Assembly: GCF_035207705.1 (NCBI RefSeq)
Contig: NZ_CP128187.1
Span: 1,116,001-1,180,000 of the forward strand
Reading direction: 5' to 3'
Source of the DNA: Maribacter sp. BPC-D8
GTDB taxonomy: Bacteria > Bacteroidota > Bacteroidia > Flavobacteriales > Flavobacteriaceae
Length of the DNA stretch: 64,000 nucleotides
Under the pieces are notes generated by a model. That model had not been told where the DNA came from. It was given only the letters and a program-made list of their open reading frames with translations, and ran no database searches. The position numbers and the translations under genes are program-made. Within the stretch, counting starts at the first letter, position 1, and each line of letters opens with the position of its first letter. Below are positions 26,552 through 34,208 of this stretch, in pieces.

Positions 26552-27673
26552 ATGAAAACAATTCTATACATCATACAAAAGGAGTTTAAGCAGATCTTTA
26601 GAAATAAAGGTATGCTACCCATCATTTTTGTGTTACCGGTTCTGCAGCTCATAATTTTATCCAATGCGGCTACTTTTGAAGTGCAAAACATCAAATTTGG
26701 GTATATTGATAATGACCATACTTCTACTTCTAGAGCATTGGTAGAGAAATTTAATGCTTCTGAATATTTTAATGTATTGACAGATTTTCCGTCCGAATCA
26801 AAGGCTAGTGCAGAAATGTTACTTGGTAATGTAGATGTGGTTCTAGACATTCCGCAATATTTTGAACGCGATTTGCAGAAGGAAAAATATATGAACCTAG
26901 GGGTTACTATTAATGCTATAGATGGCGCAGCAGCGGGTGTTGAAAATGTATATGTTACGCAAGTAATACAACGTTTTAATCAAAACTTAAAAGTTGATTT
27001 ACAACAAGTTTCAGACCAACAGATACAACCCGTAAATATTAATACGATACCCCTATTCTGGTACAATGAAACCTTGAATTACAAAACATTTATGGTGCCT
27101 GGGATATTGGTCTTGCTCGTAACCATGATTACATTATTCCTTTCTGGAATGAATATTGTTCGCGAAAAAGAGATAGGTACTTTAGAGCAAATAAACGTGA
27201 CACCCATAAAAAAGAGTCAGTTTATTATTGGAAAACTATTTCCTTTTTGGGTCATTGGGATGGCATTGTTAACTATTGGGCTACTGCTCGCTAAGGTGAT
27301 ATTTCAAGTTCCAATGGTGGGTAGTCTGGCACTTTTGTATTTGTATACGTCCATTTATATTTTAGTGATTTTAGGTATAGGATTGTTCATATCCAACTTT
27401 ACGGATACGCAGCAACAAGCTATGTTTATTGCATGGTTTTTTACCGTGATTTTTATCTTAATGAGCGGTTTATTTACACCCATTGAAAGCATGCCCAAAT
27501 GGGCTCAAATCGTAACGGAATTCAACCCCATTAGGTATTTTGTAGAAGTTATGCGTATGGTAATGCTAAAGGGCTCGGGTTTTATGGATATTCTTCCTCA
27601 CCTTTTAAAAACACTGCTCTATGCCTTTGTTATGAACGGGTTGGCAGTTTGGAGGTATAAAAAGACCACTTAG
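26552..27673 (+). CDS. ABC-2 type permease 2 (YbhR-like)
   Basis: The 373-residue permease has the same plan as the preceding one (first helix GMLPIIFVLPVLQLIIL, periplasmic domain about 45-180, then five helices, with REKEIGTLEQINVTPIKKSQFIIGK). The two permeases are related and form a heterodimer, as YbhR and YbhS do. An 83-base gap separates it from permease 1, larger than other gaps in this operon and without a clear promoter. It is the last gene of the set. Confidence 0.92.
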   Translation: MKTILYIIQKEFKQIFRNKGMLPIIFVLPVLQLIILSNAATFEVQNIKFGYIDNDHTSTSRALVEKFNASEYFNVLTDFPSESKASAEMLLGNVDVVLDIPQYFERDLQKEKYMNLGVTINAIDGAAAGVENVYVTQVIQRFNQNLKVDLQQVSDQQIQPVNINTIPLFWYNETLNYKTFMVPGILVLLVTMITLFLSGMNIVREKEIGTLEQINVTPIKKSQFIIGKLFPFWVIGMALLTIGLLLAKVIFQVPMVGSLALLYLYTSIYILVILGIGLFISNFTDTQQQAMFIAWFFTVIFILMSGLFTPIESMPKWAQIVTEFNPIRYFVEVMRMVMLKGSGFMDILPHLLKTLLYAFVMNGLAVWRYKKTT

Positions 27674-27933
27674 TAGACTTATTTAACAGATTACTTTATC
27701 TACAGGTAGCTACATTAAGTATTATAGTATTAATTTACAAAGACTAGCAGGATAGAGAGCCCTAGTCTATAAGTTGATGATTTAATAAAATAATCTCTTT
27801 TTTTGAAATAATATTAACTTTTATTTATGAATATTTAGAATTCATTAAAATAATAGCAACAAATATTCAAATTCATTAGGATTTCATCAAAAAAATGCTT
27901 ACATTATAATAACGATAAAAACAAAGACAATAT

Positions 27934-28794
27934 ATGAGGCAACTGAAGATCACTAAGCAAATTACAAACAGAGACACTAAATCATTAGAAAAGTACTTTC
28001 AAGAAATATCAAAAATTGATTTGATTACCGCAGATGAAGAAGTGGAGCTGACTAGAAAAATACGTGAAGGAGATCAAAATGCCCTAAATACATTAGTAAA
28101 CGCCAACCTACGTTTTGTAGTTTCTACAGCAAAACAATATCAAGGTAGCGGATTACGACTTTCAGATTTAATTAACGAAGGAAATATTGGTTTGGTAAAA
28201 GCGGCAAAACGTTTTGACGAAACCAGAGGTTTCAAATTTATATCGTATGCTGTTTGGTGGATAAGACAATCTATATTATCATCGATTTCTGAACAATCTC
28301 GTATGGTACGTATTCCACTGAATAAAATTGGTGAAATCAGTAAAATAAAAAAGGTGTATTCTACTTTAGAACAATCATTACAAAGACCACCAAGTACCAT
28401 AGAAATTGCGAGAGAACTTGACATGAGTAGCACGCAAGTAAAGCTTGCTTTAAAAAATTCGGGCAAACATTTATCAATGGATGCACCTTTTCAAGAAGGA
28501 GAAACATCAAATTTATATGATGTAGTAAGCTCTAAAGATGCAAACAGACCAGATGCAGGTATGATGATGGATTCACTTAAAACTGATCTTAATCAAGCAT
28601 TAAATACACTGCCAAGTAGAGAAAGCGAAATAATTAAGCTTTATTATGGTATTGGTGAGAGTCACCCTAAAAGTTTAAGTGAAATCGGAGAGCTTTTTGA
28701 CCTAACAAGAGAGCGTGTGAGACAATTAAGAGAAAAGGCTGTACGTAAATTGCGTAACAAGTCTCAAAACGAAATGTTGAAAGCATATTTATAG
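27934..28794 (+). CDS. RpoD-like sigma factor, probable second copy
   Basis: The 286-residue protein has all parts of the short Bacteroidota sigma-70: region 1.2 (SLEKYFQEISKIDLITADEE), region 2 (ANLRFVVSTAKQY, LINEGNIGLVKAAKRFDE, FISYAVWWIRQSI), region 3 (about 140-200) and region 4 (LPSRESEIIKLYYGIG and LTRERVRQLREKAVRKL). Compared with the very conserved primary factor as I recall it (YLQEIGKVD, LTRERVRQIKEKAIRRLKHTSRSK), it differs at many otherwise invariant places, so it is probably a paralog rather than the housekeeping factor. The 260 bases before it are AT-rich with no clear feature. It is monocistronic. Confidence 0.85.
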   Translation: MRQLKITKQITNRDTKSLEKYFQEISKIDLITADEEVELTRKIREGDQNALNTLVNANLRFVVSTAKQYQGSGLRLSDLINEGNIGLVKAAKRFDETRGFKFISYAVWWIRQSILSSISEQSRMVRIPLNKIGEISKIKKVYSTLEQSLQRPPSTIEIARELDMSSTQVKLALKNSGKHLSMDAPFQEGETSNLYDVVSSKDANRPDAGMMMDSLKTDLNQALNTLPSRESEIIKLYYGIGESHPKSLSEIGELFDLTRERVRQLREKAVRKLRNKSQNEMLKAYL

Positions 28795-28814
28795 ATCACA
28801 AATCTTTATATATT

Positions 28815-28845
28815 AAAAAAGCCGACTTATGTAGTCGGCTTTTTT
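28815..28845. terminator. Bidirectional terminator between sigma factor and helicase genes
   Basis: The stem GCCGACT/AGTCGGC with a 5-base loop is flanked by AAAAAA on the left and TTTTTT on the right, so it works on both strands for the two convergent genes. Confidence 0.92.
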
Positions 28846-28893
28846 ATGCAATAAGGTATTGTAAATAATGACGATTACTAGTTATCGTTACAA

Positions 28894-30228
28894 TTATTTC
28901 TTCTTTTTCGGTTCCTCTGGCTTCATATGTAAACTAGCAGTTTGTGCTATATGGTTCGCTAATATTTTCTCCACTAATTCTTCTTTGGTTAAGTGATGAA
29001 ATATCGTTCTTACTTTAGTTTTGAATTCTTCTGATACTTCACGATTAGGCTTGGTTTTAAAGATTTTTTTAGCCCAAAGCAATGTGTTGTTCTCTTCGAT
29101 ACTCTGTGCATCTGCTTTTTGATATTTAGAGAAAGAAATACCTAATTCTTTTTCAAAATCAAATACTTCGGCAACTTCTTCTTTTTGTAGAATGGTTAAT
29201 GAAAGTCCCTTCTCCCCTGCCCTAGCAGTTCTTCCACTTCGATGAACATAAGCATCGTAAGTATCAGGTAAATGATAATTAACTACGTAACCCAATTCTT
29301 TTACATCGATACCACGTGCAGCTAAATCCGTAGCCACCAATATATCGATATGACCCTCTCTAAACTGACCCATTATACGATCACGAATACCTTGAGATAA
29401 ACTGCCGTGCAAGGCTCCCGATGAAAATTTATTTATAGCTAAATTTTTCGCCAGCTTATTGACTGCCGCTTTGGTTTTACAGAATATGATGCCACGCTGC
29501 CCTTCTTTTGTATTTAAGAAGTGCATAAGAACATCTAACTTTTCAATAGGCTCTACAACTACATATTGGTGATCGATACCTTGGTGACCAAATGTTGACA
29601 TATCTGCCTCAACATGAACTACATGTTTAGACATGTAATTTTGTACCAGTTGTTTTATAGCTCCAGACATGGTAGCAGTAAATAATAATGTACGGCGCGA
29701 TTTTGGAATGCCTTCGATAATGGTATCTAAATCTTCTTTCAAAGCAGTTACCATTTCATCGGCTTCATCTAAAACCAGGTACTTCAAGTTTTTAATGTCT
29801 ATAGCCTCGCGTTTTACCAAATCAACCAATCGACCAGGTGTAGCCACTACAATATGTGTAGCTTCTTTTAAACGTTCTATTTGAGGTTTTATAGGTATTC
29901 CACCACATACTGCAGCGATTGATATAGCAGGACTATGTTTTGCATACGAAATTAGGTTGGCATGTATTTGTTGTGCCAATTCTCTTGTTGGCGCTAAAAT
30001 AACCGCTTGCACGGCAGTATTCTCTGTTTTTATTAATTGTAATAATGGTAAACCAAAGGCAGCGGTTTTACCCGTTCCGGTTTTTGCTAAGGCAACAAGG
30101 TCATCTTTTTTCTTTAGGACAACAGGAATGCATTTTTTCTGTATATCTGTAGGAACAGTAATTTGTAACTCCTCTAAACTCTGTTGAATTTCTTTACTAA
30201 CACCTAAATCTGAAAACTGCCTTGACAT
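28894..30228 (-). CDS. DEAD-box RNA helicase
   Basis: The 444-residue protein is a complete DEAD-box helicase: Q motif (FSDLGVSKEIQQSLEE ... PTDIQKKCIP), Walker A AKTGTGKTAAFG, PTRELAQQ, TPGRLVDL, DEAD box VLDEADEM, motif III TATM, and the C-terminal half with IIFCKT, ATDLAARGIDV and HRSGRTARAGEKG. A short basic tail (KPEEPKKKK) follows. It remodels RNA, as RhlE-type and related helicases do in cold adaptation or ribosome assembly. A TATCTTTG box lies 15 bases upstream of the start. Confidence 0.95.
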   Translation of the reverse strand: MSRQFSDLGVSKEIQQSLEELQITVPTDIQKKCIPVVLKKKDDLVALAKTGTGKTAAFGLPLLQLIKTENTAVQAVILAPTRELAQQIHANLISYAKHSPAISIAAVCGGIPIKPQIERLKEATHIVVATPGRLVDLVKREAIDIKNLKYLVLDEADEMVTALKEDLDTIIEGIPKSRRTLLFTATMSGAIKQLVQNYMSKHVVHVEADMSTFGHQGIDHQYVVVEPIEKLDVLMHFLNTKEGQRGIIFCKTKAAVNKLAKNLAINKFSSGALHGSLSQGIRDRIMGQFREGHIDILVATDLAARGIDVKELGYVVNYHLPDTYDAYVHRSGRTARAGEKGLSLTILQKEEVAEVFDFEKELGISFSKYQKADAQSIEENNTLLWAKKIFKTKPNREVSEEFKTKVRTIFHHLTKEELVEKILANHIAQTASLHMKPEEPKKKK

Positions 30229-30242
30229 AAAAATATTTTTTG

Positions 30243-30250
30243 CAAAGATA
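30243..30250 (-). promoter_or_regulatory. -7 box TATCTTTG for the DEAD-box helicase gene
   Basis: Exact TAnnTTTG match on the minus strand, 14 bases from the start codon, implying a very short 5' leader. No clear -33 TTG is visible. Confidence 0.55.
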
Positions 30251-30345
30251 GCGACAGTTTTACTAGGCGACGGTATTAAAGACTAAAGGTTGCAATTAAT
30301 GTGATTTGGAAAATTATGGAGTGATAAGTTTTCATCAGGATTAAA

Positions 30346-30385
30346 TAAAAAAAAGCTTGCATCAAACATAATTGATGCAAGCTTT
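30346..30385 (-). terminator. Terminator of the leishmanolysin-like protease gene
   Basis: A 14-bp perfect stem (AAAGCTTGCATCAA and complement) with a 6-base loop. On the minus strand it is followed by a T-rich run (TTTTTTATTT), 46 bases after the stop codon of the protease gene. Confidence 0.88.
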
Positions 30386-30430
30386 ACAGTAGTAATTGAT
30401 TTAAGTATCTTATTGTAAAATACTGAAGTA

Positions 30431-31471
30431 TTATTTTTTGGCATTAACAAAACCTCTCACTCCAAGAAGAACCTCCATTTTAGCAATATTTAAACCTTGA
30501 TTTTCAGCAGTTCCAAAATCACCAAGATCATTAATATCTACACCTTCTGTACCACGTGGTAAATCATAAGACTCACCAACAGAAGCAGAACCGTATCCAA
30601 GATCTCTCATAGATCCAGCAGTTATTCTACTTAATGGGTTTTCTCCAAGATTTAAGAATCCTGTCATTAGTTCATTATTTAAAGTAGCTTCTCTCCAATG
30701 ACCTAAAGCCGTACCAGGACCACCCATATTCTCAATAGGTAATTCATTAGTTCCACCTTCAGCATTCCAAAATACATTCGCTTTTTTACCTGTAAAGTAT
30801 GGGTTGCTATCAGGTCCAGCTCTTAGGGTTCTATCAAAACCGAAAGGTGCCGTGTTCCAAAGTGTACCTATACCCAAAACGTGCCCCATTTCATGAACGA
30901 TTACCTCTTCGAACAAATCAATTTCTTCAAGAAAATCTAAATCTTCAACATCAAAGAACATCACACCTGTTAATGATAAGAAATCTTCGGTTCTAACAAA
31001 TTGAGGCCCTGCCTGACCTAAAATACCACCTGGACCATCTATTGGTGCTAAAGCAACCTCAATCACTAAATCATCTACTGAATCAATATCTGGGAAACCT
31101 TCAAAAGCCGATGGTATAGGACCTCCCACATCTGGAACATCTTTAATAATAATACGCTCCCATCGTGCAGCAGCAGCTTCAAAAACTTCAGCTTGTCTTG
31201 GTGTTGGCGGTAATAAATATTTTAATGTAATGTTATACCGCCCTTTTGTTGCATTACTAGATTTTTCAGTTTGCAATGTGGTAACTCCAAGATCATCAAT
31301 TATAATTGGTGTACCGGTCGGTGCTTTTAATGCAATTTCTAATGTTTTAACTTCTTGATTTTCTTCTACATCAGATACTACATTGTCATCTGTACATGAT
31401 GTAAAAAGTAGTGCACCAAATGTGCAACCTAACGCTAAAAATTTACCTGTTTTTTTAATCGTGTTTTTCAT
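30431..31471 (-). CDS. Leishmanolysin-like zinc metalloprotease, lipoprotein
   Basis: The 346-residue protein has a lipoprotein signal (GCTFGALLFTSCTDD). The zinc site is HEMGHVLGIG (His193, Glu194, His197), followed by GTLWN. A third His in GHWREATLNNELMTG and the Met-turn ELMTG match the M8 leishmanolysin layout, and the ends SRITAGSMRDLGY also fit. It should be a lipid-anchored, envelope or surface endopeptidase. The catalytic residues are all present, so activity is expected. It is a single gene with a strong terminator. Confidence 0.88.
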   Translation of the reverse strand: MKNTIKKTGKFLALGCTFGALLFTSCTDDNVVSDVEENQEVKTLEIALKAPTGTPIIIDDLGVTTLQTEKSSNATKGRYNITLKYLLPPTPRQAEVFEAAAARWERIIIKDVPDVGGPIPSAFEGFPDIDSVDDLVIEVALAPIDGPGGILGQAGPQFVRTEDFLSLTGVMFFDVEDLDFLEEIDLFEEVIVHEMGHVLGIGTLWNTAPFGFDRTLRAGPDSNPYFTGKKANVFWNAEGGTNELPIENMGGPGTALGHWREATLNNELMTGFLNLGENPLSRITAGSMRDLGYGSASVGESYDLPRGTEGVDINDLGDFGTAENQGLNIAKMEVLLGVRGFVNAKK

Positions 31472-31611
31472 ATAAGTATAGTGTTTATTGTTAACTAGTT
31501 AATTATTTATGTTGTAGTTTAAAGATAACATAGTTATTTTGTTAAATTTAACATAAAAAAAGCACAATAACAATGTGTAGAATAATATATAAATTGATTT
31601 TGTTCTTTCTC

Positions 31612-31942
31612 ACTACTCCTCTACCTATTCTTTCCATCTAGGTGCTATATCTCACCTTTAATTGGAGAGATGGATTATTATGGCGCTCTACTTTAACTCT
31701 ATAGGCTAAATATATATTTGTCCTCCCTTCTAGGCTTCAAAACATTTAATCAGTATATCAATTTCTTCATCTTTAGTGAGGTACATATCTAACTTGTGTA
31801 AATCTTGAACTAATGAAATTATTGATGTAGCAGTTTGTTCGTCGTAATGAATTAATGGAGATAAGCACATAATTTGCTCGTTAAGTAATTTCCTAGTAGC
31901 TACCATCAAAAACATGATAGCAATAGAGTTAGCAGTAACATC
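31612..31942 (-). pseudogene. Broken duplicate of the 3' part of the patatin-like gene
   Basis: About 330 bases match the 3' region of the patatin-like gene at 32729-33943, from the part encoding FLQVATGKLLYEQII to the last codons. The longest open piece reads FLMVATRKLLNEQIMCLSPL and ends at TAG where the intact gene has a Trp codon (FNAWKGG). Further base changes and indels follow, and the whole N-terminal half with the catalytic Ser is missing. It is a decayed tandem duplication. The rest of the 566-base gap between the protease and the next gene shows no other feature. Confidence 0.85.
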
Positions 31943-32037
31943 AATCTATCTATTAGTGATATAAATTATCTGAAGTAGAGAACACATTAATTTTGATGCA
32001 TTTACCCTTTTGAAAGATTAGGTTTTAAATCAAATAT

Positions 32038-32607
32038 TTAATCAATCCAACCCCACGGAGCATCTGGTTCTTTAATTGGCTTAGTAATATCCATAACTAC
32101 TTTAAAAACTCGGTCACTGCCTAGTCTTCTTAGGTTATATGTAAAAGTGGTATCGTCAATGGTAATCCACCAAACATTGGTAGCAGCACCAGGTATCATT
32201 TTTTGAGTTGCGACATCTGCTGGAAAAAACTGAATATCTTCTTTACCTGCATTACTAGCAGTACCACCATAAAAATTCACATCATCTTCCGTACCATCTT
32301 CATGTCTATGGTCATGCTTTAAAGTAAGAATGTTATTATCTTTAGTTATTACCCATGTTCTAGATTTATCGTCACCCAGATAAAACGGAATCTTAATTTC
32401 GTTATCGCTACAGGCTCTAACATGCATTACTAGTTTTTTACCACCAAAACTTTCATCTTCTTCGGGTAATGCCAAAGTGCCTTCGTAAGCCTTGCCACAA
32501 TGAGATTGTAAGGTGTTCCAAAATACTTCAGAAGGGCTAGTTTCTTGAGCTATAAGTGGTAATGCAAATAAAAAAGTTATAATGTAAAGTTGCTGTTTTA
32601 GTGTCAT
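32038..32607 (-). CDS. Exported protein of unknown function
   Basis: The 189-residue protein has a signal peptide (TFLFALPLIAQE). Visible features are two Cys (about residues 37 and 65) that may form a disulfide, and conserved-looking segments HVRACSDNEIKIPFYLGDD, LKHDHRHEDGTED with several His, and WWITIDDTTFTYNLRRLG. It looks like a single beta-barrel or sandwich domain of the kind found in flavobacterial secreted proteins. I do not recognise a named family. Confidence 0.75.
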   Translation of the reverse strand: MTLKQQLYIITFLFALPLIAQETSPSEVFWNTLQSHCGKAYEGTLALPEEDESFGGKKLVMHVRACSDNEIKIPFYLGDDKSRTWVITKDNNILTLKHDHRHEDGTEDDVNFYGGTASNAGKEDIQFFPADVATQKMIPGAATNVWWITIDDTTFTYNLRRLGSDRVFKVVMDITKPIKEPDAPWGWID

Positions 32608-32728
32608 GATGCTGAGTTATCTAGTTTCTCAAAAATAGGCAAAAGCATTGATAAACTTTAGTACAATAGTAAAGCTGAATATTTTATAAAGAATCACGGT
32701 TCGAACTGGGGAATTTTAAGTTGTAAGT

Positions 32729-33943
32729 TTATTCAGTAGCATCCCAACTCCTCCACCTGTCCATACCATCTTGGTACCATTTATCCCCTTTAATAAGCGA
32801 TAAATCATTATTACGCTCCACTTTAAACTCTATAGGCTGATTGTACAATTGTCCGCCTTTCCAAGCATTAAAACATTTAATCAATGTATCAATTTCTTCA
32901 TCTTTAGTTAAGTCCATATCTAACTTGTACAACTCTTGAACTAAGGGAGTTATTGATGCGTCGGTTTCTTCGTCGTAATGAATTAATGGCGATAAGCGTA
33001 TAATTTGCTCGTAAAGTAATTTACCGGTAGCCACCTGTAAAAACATCATAGCAATATAGTTGGCAGTATCGGGTGGTTGGTATAAAATAGTTTTAGCTTG
33101 GTGAAGTACGGTTTCTTTAAAGAAATTGAATTGCGGTTTCCATTTAGAGAAAGCAAATTTCTTTCTTCTAAAGATTAAGGCAATCTGTTTCCAATCCCAA
33201 AAGTTTTGTTTCGCATCAGACGACATTAAAGAATTACTAGTGCCAAGAGATATAATCTGAATCGTTTTTAAATCTACACCGAGCTTATAAGCTTCAATGA
33301 TTCCTGCTAAAATGGGGTTGTTGAATCCGCCCAGGGCGCCATCCCATAACTCATAATATATTTCACTTTGTTTCGCTTTAAACCGTGCCGGAAAATCGAA
33401 ATATTGCACAGGCGCATTAGATGATCCGTTGATAGCCTGAGTTAATCTAACAGAATCATACGAATCGGGATTTGTTGCGAACGATTTAAAGAATTTAGCT
33501 CGGTTATTTAAGGCATCATAAGTAGCAACCACTATTTTCAGTGATTCTTTACCGATAAGAGTTGGTAGCTCATTCATCTGAATTTTATCAATCTCAGGGA
33601 ATAGATTTTCAAAAGCTTCCTTCTTTTTGGTAGCACTATACTTTGGTCCGAATCCGGCATTGAAAAGTCCTAAATAATCCACCGGGAAATAACGATCCTT
33701 AAACGTGTTTTTATGAAAAATGAGTTCTCTATTCTTCTGTTCCTTAAATAAGGATATAGCCTTATCTAAAGTATAGTTTTCGGCAAGAGCCGCTAACACA
33801 ATACTTCCGCCCGAATTGGCTATAACGAGGTCAAACTTTTTTAATATCTCTCGACCTTCAATATTACCATATCTATCTTTTAGGGTAAGTAGTTGAATAA
33901 TAGCCCAGCTTCCGCCGCCATCTAAAGAAAGAATTTTGTACAT
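32729..33943 (-). CDS. Patatin-like phospholipase, atypical motifs
   Basis: The 404-residue protein starts directly with the patatin fold: the oxyanion motif DGGGSW (8-13, normally GGGxRG), the nucleophile motif ANSGGS (Ser44) and the catalytic DGA (Asp201). Family members hydrolyse acyl lipids. There is no signal peptide, so it acts in the cytoplasm or at the inner membrane. The region after about residue 280 is a longer helical tail ending in KGDKWYQDGMDRWRSWD. The Arg of the oxyanion motif is replaced by Trp and the first Gly of GxSxG by Ala, which is unusual. A decayed copy of its 3' end lies downstream. It could be a defence-type effector, but no partner genes are present. Confidence 0.85.
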   Translation of the reverse strand: MYKILSLDGGGSWAIIQLLTLKDRYGNIEGREILKKFDLVIANSGGSIVLAALAENYTLDKAISLFKEQKNRELIFHKNTFKDRYFPVDYLGLFNAGFGPKYSATKKKEAFENLFPEIDKIQMNELPTLIGKESLKIVVATYDALNNRAKFFKSFATNPDSYDSVRLTQAINGSSNAPVQYFDFPARFKAKQSEIYYELWDGALGGFNNPILAGIIEAYKLGVDLKTIQIISLGTSNSLMSSDAKQNFWDWKQIALIFRRKKFAFSKWKPQFNFFKETVLHQAKTILYQPPDTANYIAMMFLQVATGKLLYEQIIRLSPLIHYDEETDASITPLVQELYKLDMDLTKDEEIDTLIKCFNAWKGGQLYNQPIEFKVERNNDLSLIKGDKWYQDGMDRWRSWDATE

Positions 33944-34139
33944 TTTTAAAAGCTAATAGTTGATTTGTCTTTAATTGAAATTTTAATGCAATTAAAAGTG
34001 TCGCGGGAACTACCTGTATCGGAGTTCTTAAATTTAATCATTCATTCTTTACTTCAATTATAGAAAGTTCTTACAAATTAAGAGGTTATGTTATTATTCG
34101 GTTTAAATTTTAACTATTTTTCAATAACATTAGTTGAAT

Positions 34140-34151
34140 TATACGGGTTAT
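34140..34151 (+). repeat. 12-bp direct repeat, left copy (TATACGGGTTAT)
   Basis: The same 12 bases occur at 36351-36362, so the two copies bracket the histidine kinase gene. They could be coincidental or the trace of an insertion. Confidence 0.4.
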
Positions 34152-34208
34152 GATATCACAGGGATAATTTTTCAAAATTTTATAATAGCTCAATACTGCC
34201 ATTACCAT

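Noticed and set aside
32698..32707. GGTTCGAACT, like the T-arm of a tRNA
   Set aside because: No acceptor stem, D-arm or anticodon arm can be placed around it on either strand; it is a chance match.
32729..33943. Patatin gene as part of a CBASS-type defence system
   Set aside because: No CD-NTase, sensor or ancillary gene is nearby, and the neighbours are an exported protein and a histidine kinase.
34134..34208. Longer histidine kinase start at TTG
   Set aside because: It would put 25 residues in front of a clean signal sequence; ATG 34209 is a better start.
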